Made by a program: the position numbers and the translations under genes
The notes under the pieces: generated by a model
Database searches by the model: none
Told to the model about the DNA's origin: nothing
Seen by the model: the letters and a program-made list of their open reading frames with translations, nothing else
In this document: in pieces, positions 44,932 to 52,232 of the stretch
How positions within the stretch are numbered: position 1 is the stretch's first letter
Layout of the letters: each line of letters starts with the position of its first letter
DNA from: Flavobacterium gelidilacus DSM 15343
GTDB lineage: Bacteria > Bacteroidota > Bacteroidia > Flavobacteriales > Flavobacteriaceae
DNA: 64,000 nt
Reading direction: 5' to 3'
Assembly: GCF_000422685.1 (NCBI RefSeq)
Contig: NZ_AUGN01000011.1
Coordinates: forward strand, 92,762 to 156,761

Positions 44932-47025
44932 ATGAAATATAGAATTATATTTTTTCTAGTGTTGGTTGGCCAAATTGTATTAGCACAAGAAAACAACAAT
45001 GAAGTTTTTCCGCAATTTAAAAGTTGTGAAGACAATCAAGTCTTAAGCAATAAAGATTGTTTTTACGAAAATCTTCAAAAACATATCTTATCCAATTTTA
45101 AAATTCCTGAATCTGCTAATTCTTACAATGGCAAGGTTTATGCGCTTTTTGAAGTCGATACCATTGGGAAATTTAAAATTCTTTATACAGAAGCCTATTC
45201 TGAAGATTTAAAAAATGAAACAAAACGTGTTTTTGATTTGTTAGAAAAGGTTAAACCAGCAACATATCAAGGAAGAAAAACTTATGCAAAATATACTATA
45301 ACTATCCCAATTCCACTAGATTCTACTTTTGTAAGTATGGCTAATCAAAATAAGGTAATTGAAAAAAATAAAAAAACGGAGAAGTTTGCCGAATTAACAG
45401 AATATGAAGATATAAAACTTCAAGAATATAAAAACAGTATTTATAAAGGAAACAATAATTTGCCTTTTACACATGCTAATTACGCTTATTTCGATCAAAA
45501 TTTAAATCTTGTAGGCAGTAATAATCATACAGCTTCAAAACCTTATTCTTATGCCGAAGTTGCTAAATATTATGATTTTGATGCTGAGTACGAAAAAATC
45601 AAAAAAGATAAAAAATCATGGTGGGGTAGAAAGCTATGGAATGAAAACCTTGTAGCTATTCAAGGAGATGGTTATTGGTTTACAATAAATCCAATTCTAA
45701 ACCTAAACGTAGGGAAAGATTTTGGTAGCGATAACAATTATACATACGTAAATACAAGAGGAGTTTCTGTAAACGGGCAATTAGGGGAACAATTAAGTTT
45801 TTCTACACAGATTTATGAATCACAAGGTTTATTTGCAGATTATTATAATGAATACGCTAATAACATAAAGCCTTCAGGTGGAAATCCTGCCATAATTCCT
45901 GGAATTGGAATTGCAAAACAATTTAAAGACAATGCATATGATTTTCCGTTGGCCGAAGCAAATATAAAATATACACCAAGTAAATTTGTTGATTTGCAAT
46001 TGGGCTATGGAAGAAATTTTATAGGGGATGGTTATCGCTCATTACTTCAAGGTGATGGAACAAGTCCTTATCCATTTTTTAAAATCAATACTTCGTTCTG
46101 GAAAATTAAATATACAAATACTTACATGTGGTTAAAAGATGTTCGTCCGGAAGCTACAATTGATAGAACGTACACTACCAAATTCATGGCGAATCATTAT
46201 TTAAGTTGGAATGTTTCTAAACGAATGAATATTGGTTTCTTTGAAAGTGTAGTTTGGGGAAATGACAATGATAGAGGGTTTGACGTCAACTTTGTCAATC
46301 CTATTATATTTTATAGAGCCGTTGAATTTTCATCATCTTCAAGATCTGGAAATGCTTTATTAGGATTAACAACTAAATATAAGTTTAACAACAGTATTAA
46401 TTTTTACGCGCAATTTTTGTTAGATGAATTTTCAATTGGTGATGTAAAAGCTAGAGATAAGAGTTGGAAAAACAAATTTGCCTATCAAATAGGAGCAAAG
46501 TACTATAACGCTTTTGGAATTGACAATCTTACTTTACAGTTAGAATATAATAGAATTAGACCTTATGTTTATGCGCACAGTAACGTGATAACCAACTATG
46601 GTCACAATAATCAAAGTATGGGCCATAACTGGGGAGCAAATGCAAGTGAGTTGGTCGCAATTGCTAGATATAATAAAGGGAGGTATTTTTTGCAAGCTAA
46701 AATTAATTATGGTTTTCAAGGTTTAGATTATACAGATGGTATAAATAATAACAACTATGGTGGAAATATTTATTTGAATTATGATGACAACAGACCTTTT
46801 GATAGAGGAGTAATAGTAGGGCAAGGAAATAAAACTACCTTAATCATTGCAGATTTTCAAGCAGGATATATTCTAAATCCATCTTCAAACATGAAAGTTT
46901 TTGCCAATTTAATGTTTAGAGATTTTAATCCAACAACAGAAGATTTAATTACAAAATCCTCAACAACGACTTGGTTTTCTGCGGGATTAAAAACAGATTT
47001 GTTTAATTGGTATTTTGATTATTAA
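44932..47025 (+). CDS. remB: RemB-like gliding motility outer-membrane protein with TonB-C-like N-terminus
   Basis: A 697-residue exported protein. I chose ATG 44932 (MKYRIIFFLVLVGQIVLAQ), which gives a clean signal peptide; the frame is open to ATG 44911, which overlaps deoC. Residues about 25-125 resemble a TonB C-terminal domain (NFKIPESANSYNGKVYALFEVDTIGKFK) and carry the QFKSCE-x9-CF cysteine pair of the two upstream tonB-like genes. The remaining about 550 residues are beta-barrel-like, with aromatic alternating strands, ending KTDLFNWYFDY. Assignment to RemB, a protein affecting gliding in F. johnsoniae, rests on my memory of that family and on position downstream of sprA. Confidence 0.72.
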   Translation: MKYRIIFFLVLVGQIVLAQENNNEVFPQFKSCEDNQVLSNKDCFYENLQKHILSNFKIPESANSYNGKVYALFEVDTIGKFKILYTEAYSEDLKNETKRVFDLLEKVKPATYQGRKTYAKYTITIPIPLDSTFVSMANQNKVIEKNKKTEKFAELTEYEDIKLQEYKNSIYKGNNNLPFTHANYAYFDQNLNLVGSNNHTASKPYSYAEVAKYYDFDAEYEKIKKDKKSWWGRKLWNENLVAIQGDGYWFTINPILNLNVGKDFGSDNNYTYVNTRGVSVNGQLGEQLSFSTQIYESQGLFADYYNEYANNIKPSGGNPAIIPGIGIAKQFKDNAYDFPLAEANIKYTPSKFVDLQLGYGRNFIGDGYRSLLQGDGTSPYPFFKINTSFWKIKYTNTYMWLKDVRPEATIDRTYTTKFMANHYLSWNVSKRMNIGFFESVVWGNDNDRGFDVNFVNPIIFYRAVEFSSSSRSGNALLGLTTKYKFNNSINFYAQFLLDEFSIGDVKARDKSWKNKFAYQIGAKYYNAFGIDNLTLQLEYNRIRPYVYAHSNVITNYGHNNQSMGHNWGANASELVAIARYNKGRYFLQAKINYGFQGLDYTDGINNNNYGGNIYLNYDDNRPFDRGVIVGQGNKTTLIIADFQAGYILNPSSNMKVFANLMFRDFNPTTEDLITKSSTTTWFSAGLKTDLFNWYFDY

Positions 47026-47110
47026 TCGATTTTTTTTAGGAAATTATTATTTCAATTAAAACAGATGTTAAATCAATGTGTTTTGTGCTATAAATAAAAA
47101 ATCTTATCAC

Positions 47111-47118
47111 TATCTTTG
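47111..47118 (+). promoter_or_regulatory. -7 element before haem o synthase
   Basis: TATCTTTG fits TAnnTTTG, 30 bases before the TTG start at 47149. A TTTTG block lies upstream, but 25 bases away, too far for ideal spacing. Confidence 0.6.
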
Positions 47119-47148
47119 CACTCGATAAAAAAAGACAATTATTTTATT

Positions 47149-48048
47149 TTGAGTTCATCAAATCAACCACTTACTAACCCTTCACTATTCAGTGTTTTTA
47201 CGGCAATTACAAAAGCCCGTTTAACCATTAGTGTAATGTTTTCAACCTTAGCAGGATATGCTCTTGGAGTTGATCATTGGAATAGTAGTGCATTAAAAGT
47301 TTTGTTGTTGCTTTCAATTGGTGGTTATTGTATGGTTGGAGCTTCAAATGTTTTCAACCAAATTATTGAAAAAGATTTAGATGCCTTAATGGATAGGACT
47401 AAAAATCGACCGTTACCTTCAGGAACAATTTCAAAAAACAATGCTTTTATACTTGGTTGTATCTTGACCGTTTTAGGATTAGCAATTTTATATTCAGTTA
47501 ATCAAAAAACAGCACTTTTTGGAGCTATTTCTATATTCATGTATGTGAGTTTATACACACCTTTAAAAACAATAACTCCTTTGTCTGTTTTTGTTGGAGC
47601 TTTTCCAGGTGCAATTCCTTATATGTTAGGATGGGTTGCAGCTACTGGGACTTTTGGAATTGAAGCGGGAGCTCTTTTTATTATTCAATTCTTTTGGCAA
47701 TTTCCACATTTTTGGGCTATTGGTTGGTTTTTATTCGATGATTATAAAAAAGCAGGTTTTTTTATGTTACCAACAGGTAAAAGGGATAAGAAAACAGCTT
47801 TACAGGTTATATTATACACAATTTGGACCATTATTGCGTCTTTAATTCCGGTTTTAGGATTTACGGGTAAATTTCGTATTTCAATAGGTGCAGCAGTTAT
47901 CATATTTTTGTTAGGACTTTGGATGTTGTTTTACGCTTTCAAATTATACAACAAAATGGATGCAACTGCGGCAAGAAAGTTAATGTTGGTAAGTGTGTCT
48001 TATATAACATTGCTTCAAATTATTTACGTAATAGATAAGTTTATTTAA
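47149..48048 (+). CDS. ctaB: Protohaem IX farnesyltransferase (haem o synthase)
   Basis: A UbiA-family membrane prenyltransferase of 299 residues that converts haem b to haem o for A- or O-type oxidases. The conserved prenyl-diphosphate motif is NQIIEKDLDALMDRTKNRPLPSG, with YTPLKTITPLSVFVGAFPGA and DDYKKAGFFMLP further on; about nine helices. The start is read as TTG 47149 (then SSSNQPLTNPSLFS). An in-frame TTG at 47116 is part of the promoter element, and the first in-frame ATG lies inside helix 1. It heads the second respiratory cluster, 11 bases before cox3. Confidence 0.93.
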   Translation: MSSSNQPLTNPSLFSVFTAITKARLTISVMFSTLAGYALGVDHWNSSALKVLLLLSIGGYCMVGASNVFNQIIEKDLDALMDRTKNRPLPSGTISKNNAFILGCILTVLGLAILYSVNQKTALFGAISIFMYVSLYTPLKTITPLSVFVGAFPGAIPYMLGWVAATGTFGIEAGALFIIQFFWQFPHFWAIGWFLFDDYKKAGFFMLPTGKRDKKTALQVILYTIWTIIASLIPVLGFTGKFRISIGAAVIIFLLGLWMLFYAFKLYNKMDATAARKLMLVSVSYITLLQIIYVIDKFI

Positions 48049-48059
48049 AATAATAAATT

Positions 48060-48638
48060 ATGATGACATTAGAAGAACAAGAAGCTAGAAAAGGAAAAAC
48101 GTACAAAATGCTACTCCTTTTTGGAATGATTAGTATTTTTATGATTTTTGCTGGATTATCTAGTGCATACGTAGTTAGCAAATCTAGACCAGATTGGTTA
48201 AATGATTTTCAACTACCAAGTGCATTTATTTACAGTACAATTGTAATATTTATTAGTAGTTTTACTTTTTATGGAGCTTACAAAGCAATGAAATCAGATA
48301 ACCGAAAACTAACAACAATTCTTTTGTTAACGACGTTGTCTTTAGGTATTGCATTCATTTTATTACAACTTGAAGGTTTTTCACAGGTTGTTGCAAATGG
48401 GTATTTTTTTACTGGAAGTGAAAGTAATGTTACCACTTCATTTTTGTATATTGCAGTCATTGTGCACATCGCACATCTTTTAGGAGGAATCATTTCACTA
48501 TTAATAGTAATTTATAATCATTTTAAACAAAAATACAATCCCTCTCAAACCCTTGGTATTGAGCTTAGTGCGATGTATTGGCACTTTATGGATTTTATAT
48601 GGATTTATCTGTTTTTATTTTTCTACTTTTACAAATAG
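48060..48638 (+). CDS. Cytochrome c oxidase subunit III-like protein, short form
   Basis: A 192-residue membrane protein of the oxidase subunit III family with five helices. The C-terminal pattern IVHIAHLLGGII ... SAMYWHFMDFIWIYLFLFFYF (H-x-A-H and Y-W-H-F) is diagnostic. It is shorter than classic seven-helix CoxC. It is followed 45 bases later by a second, longer subunit III gene. Known for tandem cox3 genes in Bacteroidota: the two proteins may serve together in one oxidase; that is inference here. Confidence 0.93.
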   Translation: MMTLEEQEARKGKTYKMLLLFGMISIFMIFAGLSSAYVVSKSRPDWLNDFQLPSAFIYSTIVIFISSFTFYGAYKAMKSDNRKLTTILLLTTLSLGIAFILLQLEGFSQVVANGYFFTGSESNVTTSFLYIAVIVHIAHLLGGIISLLIVIYNHFKQKYNPSQTLGIELSAMYWHFMDFIWIYLFLFFYFYK

Positions 48639-48683
48639 AAAAAAAACAATAAATTTGAGCACTTTTTAACAATAAATTAATTT

Positions 48684-49649
48684 ATGGAAGCAACAGTTAC
48701 TTCACATGAACACGCTTTAGACGGAGGACCAGGACCAATGGGAGGAACCTATGGTAAATTGATGATGTGGTTTTTCATCGTGTCTGATGCACTTACATTT
48801 TCAGCATTTCTTGCTGCTTACGGGTTTTCAAGATTTAAATTTGTAGAAACTTGGCCTATTGCTGATGAGGTTTTTACTCACTTTCCATTTTTGCACGGTG
48901 TAGAAGCACCAATGTATTACGTGGCTTTAATGACTTTTATTCTTATATTTTCTTCTGTAACAATGGTATTAGCTGTTGATGCAGGTCATCAGTTAAATAA
49001 AGGTAAAGTCGCATTTTACATGCTTTTAACAATTGTTGGTGGTTTAATATTCTTGGGTTCTCAAGCTTGGGAATGGAAAAACTTTATCAAAGGTGAATTT
49101 GGAGCAATAGAAACAAAAGGAGGATCAATACTTCAATTTGTGGATAAGGAAGGTGAAAGAGTTGCATTGGCAGATTTCGCTGCACATCTACCTAAGGAAA
49201 GAGAGCAATTAACAAAAAGTAAAGCTTTCTGGTTTATTTCTGAAGATCCTTTGCCTACTTATTCTGTAGAAGAGGTTATGGAAGGTTTTAAAAATCATCC
49301 AGATATCTTAGTTAGAACAGAACAAATTGTGGATAAGCATAAAGTAGTGCTTTCGAGAGAAGAGTCTCTAAAAAGAATGGCTTCTGCTCATTATGTTGTC
49401 GAAGGAGCTAATTTGATTAGAAATGAATACGGTCAAAAATTATTCGCAAATTTCTTTTTCTTTATTACAGGTTTTCACGGTTTCCACGTATTTACTGGAG
49501 TATTAATCAATATTATAATCTTCTTCAATGTTTTATTAGGAACATATGAAAAAAGAGGAAGTTATGAAATGGTTGAAAAAGTAGGATTATATTGGCACTT
49601 TGTAGATTTAGTTTGGGTATTTGTATTCACATTCTTCTATTTAGTATAA
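48684..49649 (+). CDS. Cytochrome c oxidase subunit III, long form with soluble insert
   Basis: A 321-residue subunit III. Helices occupy about 24-46, 76-102, 112-134 and two or three near the C-terminus, with GFHGFHVFTGVLINI and YWHFVDLVWVFVFTFFYL typical of the family. Between the third and fourth helices lies a polar insert of about 120 residues (about 137-255, from WKNFIKGEFGAIETKGG to LIRNEYGQKL), rich in Glu and Lys. That makes the protein longer than ordinary CoxC. The N-terminus (MEATVTSHEHALDGGPGPMGG) is soluble. The partner is CoxA at 25-27 kb. Confidence 0.95.
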   Translation: MEATVTSHEHALDGGPGPMGGTYGKLMMWFFIVSDALTFSAFLAAYGFSRFKFVETWPIADEVFTHFPFLHGVEAPMYYVALMTFILIFSSVTMVLAVDAGHQLNKGKVAFYMLLTIVGGLIFLGSQAWEWKNFIKGEFGAIETKGGSILQFVDKEGERVALADFAAHLPKEREQLTKSKAFWFISEDPLPTYSVEEVMEGFKNHPDILVRTEQIVDKHKVVLSREESLKRMASAHYVVEGANLIRNEYGQKLFANFFFFITGFHGFHVFTGVLINIIIFFNVLLGTYEKRGSYEMVEKVGLYWHFVDLVWVFVFTFFYLV

Positions 49650-49670
49650 TAAAAATAAAGCATAGTAATT

Positions 49671-50021
49671 ATGGCACACGCACACGAATCTAACACTAAA
49701 AGAATTTGGTTTGTATTTGGACTTCTTTCTGTAATAACAATTATAGAAGTTGCATTTGGTATTGTAAGACCAGATTTTCTTTTCAAAACAGACTTTTTAA
49801 AAATGAATTTATTGAACTGGTTGTTCATAATTCTTACAATTGTAAAAGCATATTACATCGTTTGGGCATTTATGCACTTAGAAGGTGAGAAAAAAAGCTT
49901 AAGAACTTCAATTGTTGCTCCATTGGTTTTTTTGATATTATATTTATGTTTCATACTGCTTATAGAAGGAGATTATATTTACGATATCTTTAAAACTGGA
50001 ACAATAAAATGGAATTTTTAA
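49671..50021 (+). CDS. Cytochrome c oxidase subunit IV-like protein
   Basis: A 116-residue protein with three membrane helices of the prokaryotic oxidase subunit IV family (RIWFVFGLLSVITIIEVAFG, NWLFIILTIVKAYYIVWAFMHLEGEKK, PLVFLILYLCFILLIEGDYIY). The motif KAYYIVWAFMHLEGEKKSLR is typical. It stabilises the oxidase complex. It lies 21 bases after the long cox3, and a terminator 19 bases after its stop ends this unit. Confidence 0.94.
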   Translation: MAHAHESNTKRIWFVFGLLSVITIIEVAFGIVRPDFLFKTDFLKMNLLNWLFIILTIVKAYYIVWAFMHLEGEKKSLRTSIVAPLVFLILYLCFILLIEGDYIYDIFKTGTIKWNF

Positions 50022-50039
50022 CATTTTAATATAAAAATT

Positions 50040-50067
50040 AAATCCCGATAAACATCGGGATTTTTTT
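50040..50067 (+). terminator. Terminator after cox4
   Basis: AATCCCGAT (50041-50049) pairs with ATCGGGATT (50054-50062), followed by a T-run. Confidence 0.9.
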
Positions 50068-50074
50068 ATCTTTG
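50067..50074 (+). promoter_or_regulatory. -7 element of the Sco unit, abutting the cox4 terminator
   Basis: TATCTTTG fits TAnnTTTG and begins on the last T of the terminator T-run, 26 bases before ATG 50101. The -33 region would lie in the terminator stem. Confidence 0.55.
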
Positions 50075-50100
50075 TACTATACAAAAAATAAGTATTTAAA

Positions 50101-50751
50101 ATGGGAAAGAAAATAATATTAATCATCCTTTTCATATTGCCTTTAGTTGTTTATATGTTTTTCGCAACGGGTGTAAACAAATTTGTTAATCTTCCAACAT
50201 TAACAAAAAACGTTAATGAAATTCCGAATTGGAATTCTCTTTCAAATCAAAAAGTACAACTTAAAGAAAAAATTACAATTCTCGGTTTTTTGGGAGACGA
50301 TGTCCTTACTGAAAAAGGAAATCTATTCAACTTAAATCAAAAAATTTATAATAAAAACAAAGAGTTTACTGATTTTCAAATTGTGATGATTGCTCCAGAT
50401 GGAACACAAGATGATATAAAGTCTATAATTGCAGAACTTGGCTCTATTTCTGATTTGTCAGGTTGGAATTTTGTTTTTACTACACACGATTCTATTGCTA
50501 ACTTTCACAAGAGTTTAAAACTTACCGAAACTTTAAATCCAGCTATTGGAACTTCAAATGTCTATATCATTGATAAAGATTTAAATCTTAGAGGAAGAAA
50601 AGGTAAAGATCTTAAAGGAGAGGAAGAATATAAAGAAGGGTATAATACAATTTCTGCTGCTGATTTGCATAACAACATGAGCGACGATGTAAAAGTTATA
50701 CTTGCGGAATATCGTTTGGCTTTAAAACGTAACAATAAACGCAAAATCTAA
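50101..50751 (+). CDS. Membrane-anchored Sco/thioredoxin-fold-like protein without cysteines
   Basis: A 216-residue protein with one N-terminal membrane helix (IILIILFILPLVVYMFF) and a periplasmic domain. KITILGFLGDDVLTEKGNLFNLNQKIYNK looks like the first strand and helix of a thioredoxin fold, where a redox motif would normally lie, but the protein has no cysteine at all. The end (NVYIIDKDLNLRGRKGKDLKG) parallels ALIDKKGMIRSRKDSFNNP in the following Sco1 gene. The stop TAA shares its last base with the ATG of sco1. I infer a degenerate Sco-like partner in oxidase assembly; I cannot assign a biochemical role. Confidence 0.75.
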   Translation: MGKKIILIILFILPLVVYMFFATGVNKFVNLPTLTKNVNEIPNWNSLSNQKVQLKEKITILGFLGDDVLTEKGNLFNLNQKIYNKNKEFTDFQIVMIAPDGTQDDIKSIIAELGSISDLSGWNFVFTTHDSIANFHKSLKLTETLNPAIGTSNVYIIDKDLNLRGRKGKDLKGEEEYKEGYNTISAADLHNNMSDDVKVILAEYRLALKRNNKRKI

Positions 50752-51377
50752 TGAAGAATAAATCATATATCGGAATTTCATTCATTATTTTAATTTTCGG
50801 AATTTGGGCTGTGCCAAAAATAATAGCTAAATTTCAAAAATCAGATTTAATGGAAATGGGACCAGTTCCCGATTTTTCTCTTACCGATCAAGATAATAAG
50901 ACAATTACTAACAAAGATTATTTAGGTAAAGTATACGTTGTGGAATTTTTCTTTACAACCTGTCCAACAATTTGCCCTATAATGAATCAAAACATGCTTG
51001 AGCTACAAAAAGAGTTTTATGGTAAACCTGATTTCGGAATAGCGTCAATTACCATCGATCCAGATAACGATACTGTTGAAGTTTTGAAAGAACATGCCAA
51101 AGAATTAGGTGTTAAACATTACAATTGGCATTTATTAAGAGGTGATAAAAAATATGTTTTTGATTTAGCCGAAAAAAGATTCAAATTAAATGCTGGTGAA
51201 GATGAAAAAGAACCAGGAGGATTATATCATTCAGGTATGTTTGCCTTAATCGACAAAAAAGGAATGATCAGAAGTAGAAAAGACAGTTTTAATAATCCAA
51301 TTTATTTTTATGACGGATTAGAACCAGCTGGAATTAAAGCAATAAAAGAAGATATTAAAAAACTATTGGAAGAATAA
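50751..51377 (+). CDS. Sco1/SenC copper chaperone for cytochrome c oxidase
   Basis: A 208-residue membrane-anchored protein that delivers copper to, or reduces, the CuA site of subunit II. One N-terminal helix is followed by a thioredoxin-fold domain. The copper site is complete: C71 and C75 in FFTTCPTICPIMN and H160 in LYHSGMFALI. The sequence PDFSLTDQDNKTITNKDYLGKVYVVEFFF is typical. It overlaps the preceding cysteine-free gene by one base and is followed by DUF420 33 bases later. Substrate is presumably CoxB (23.9 kb). Confidence 0.96.
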   Translation: MKNKSYIGISFIILIFGIWAVPKIIAKFQKSDLMEMGPVPDFSLTDQDNKTITNKDYLGKVYVVEFFFTTCPTICPIMNQNMLELQKEFYGKPDFGIASITIDPDNDTVEVLKEHAKELGVKHYNWHLLRGDKKYVFDLAEKRFKLNAGEDEKEPGGLYHSGMFALIDKKGMIRSRKDSFNNPIYFYDGLEPAGIKAIKEDIKKLLEE

Positions 51378-51410
51378 ATTTCCAAGCTCAATAACAATAA
51401 CAAATTTCGA

Positions 51411-51947
51411 ATGGAAAAAAATAACATTGAGACAAAATATAACAAGTTAATAATTGCTTTATCCATTATAATTCCAATAGCTGTAGCTATTTTATTTGGT
51501 GTAAACTTACGTAAAATGGGTTTTGATGTGGAGCCATTGTCGTTTTTGCCTCCAATTTATGCATCTATAAATGGATTTACGGCAATTTTGCTGGTTTCGG
51601 CAGTAATTGCCATCAAAAATGGAAATAGGGTTTTACATGAAAGATTAATGAAGCTAGCCATACTTTGTTCAGTTTTGTTTTTAGTAATGTATGTTGCTTA
51701 TCACATGACATCAGACTCTACAAAATATGGTGGTGATTTAGGCTTTATATATTATCCAATATTAATATCTCATATTATTTTATCAGTCATTATAATTCCT
51801 TTGGTTTTGATAACTTATGTTAGAGCTTTAGCCCAAAGATTTGATAGACACAAAAAAATAGCAAAAATTACGTTTCCAATTTGGTTATATGTTGCTGTAA
51901 CAGGTGTTGTAGTTTATTTAATGATTGCTCCATATTATGCTAGTTAA
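51411..51947 (+). CDS. DUF420 membrane protein
   Basis: A 178-residue DUF420 protein with five membrane helices. The family-typical pattern is PPIYASINGFTAILLVSAVIAIKNGNRVLHERLMKLA, then YHMTSD and ISHIILSVIIIPLVLITYVRAL with a histidine that could bind metal or haem. Members (for example CtaM of Gram-positives) are needed for active cytochrome oxidase. Context next to sco1 supports an oxidase-assembly role. The next gene overlaps its end by 11 bases. Confidence 0.9.
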   Translation: MEKNNIETKYNKLIIALSIIIPIAVAILFGVNLRKMGFDVEPLSFLPPIYASINGFTAILLVSAVIAIKNGNRVLHERLMKLAILCSVLFLVMYVAYHMTSDSTKYGGDLGFIYYPILISHIILSVIIIPLVLITYVRALAQRFDRHKKIAKITFPIWLYVAVTGVVVYLMIAPYYAS

Positions 51948-52215
51948 AGAAAAAATAAAAAAGAGAAAAGAGAAAAGAGAAAAGAGAAAAGAAATTAGGT
52001 TTAAAACACCAATCTTCTTGCTTCTTGCATCTTTCTTATTGCCTCTAGCTTCTCAAGCTCAATGTGCCATGTGCAGAGCAGCTCTACAAAATAACGAAAA
52101 CACAGTACAAGCAGAAGCAGTCAATGACGGAATTGTCTTTTTAATGGTGATACCCTATATTTTAGTAGCATTAGTTGGTTTTGCAGTTTATAAGTTAAAG
52201 TATGCTAAGAAGTAA
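51937..52215 (+). CDS. Small CxxC membrane protein, possible oxidase-assembly factor
   Basis: A 92-residue protein starting at ATG 51937; an in-frame TTG at 51925 is less likely. The N-terminus is a highly basic stretch (residues 4-23, Lys/Arg/Glu only apart from two Ile) encoded partly by a four-copy heptanucleotide repeat. A hydrophobic signal segment follows (TPIFLLLASFLLPLASQAQ), then CAMCRAAL with a CxxC pair, and a C-terminal membrane helix (GIVFLMVIPYILVALVGFAVY). No known family name comes to mind, though similar small proteins accompany DUF420 in Flavobacteria. CxxC next to sco1 makes copper or thiol chemistry a reasonable guess. Confidence 0.8.
   Translation: MLVKEKIKKRKEKREKRKEIRFKTPIFLLLASFLLPLASQAQCAMCRAALQNNENTVQAEAVNDGIVFLMVIPYILVALVGFAVYKLKYAKK
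51963..51990 (+). repeat. Four tandem GAGAAAA heptamers in coding sequence
   Basis: Four exact copies of the 7-base unit, followed by a partial GAAA, lie 26 bases after the ATG of the small CxxC protein. Seven is not a multiple of three, so gain or loss of one unit would shift the frame ahead of the signal sequence. Confidence 0.95.
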
Positions 52216-52232
52216 TTTATACCACATTGAAT

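Noticed and set aside
47116..47148. TTG 47116 as start of ctaB
   Set aside because: That TTG is the end of the promoter element TATCTTTG; the next TTG at 47149 fits family N-termini better.
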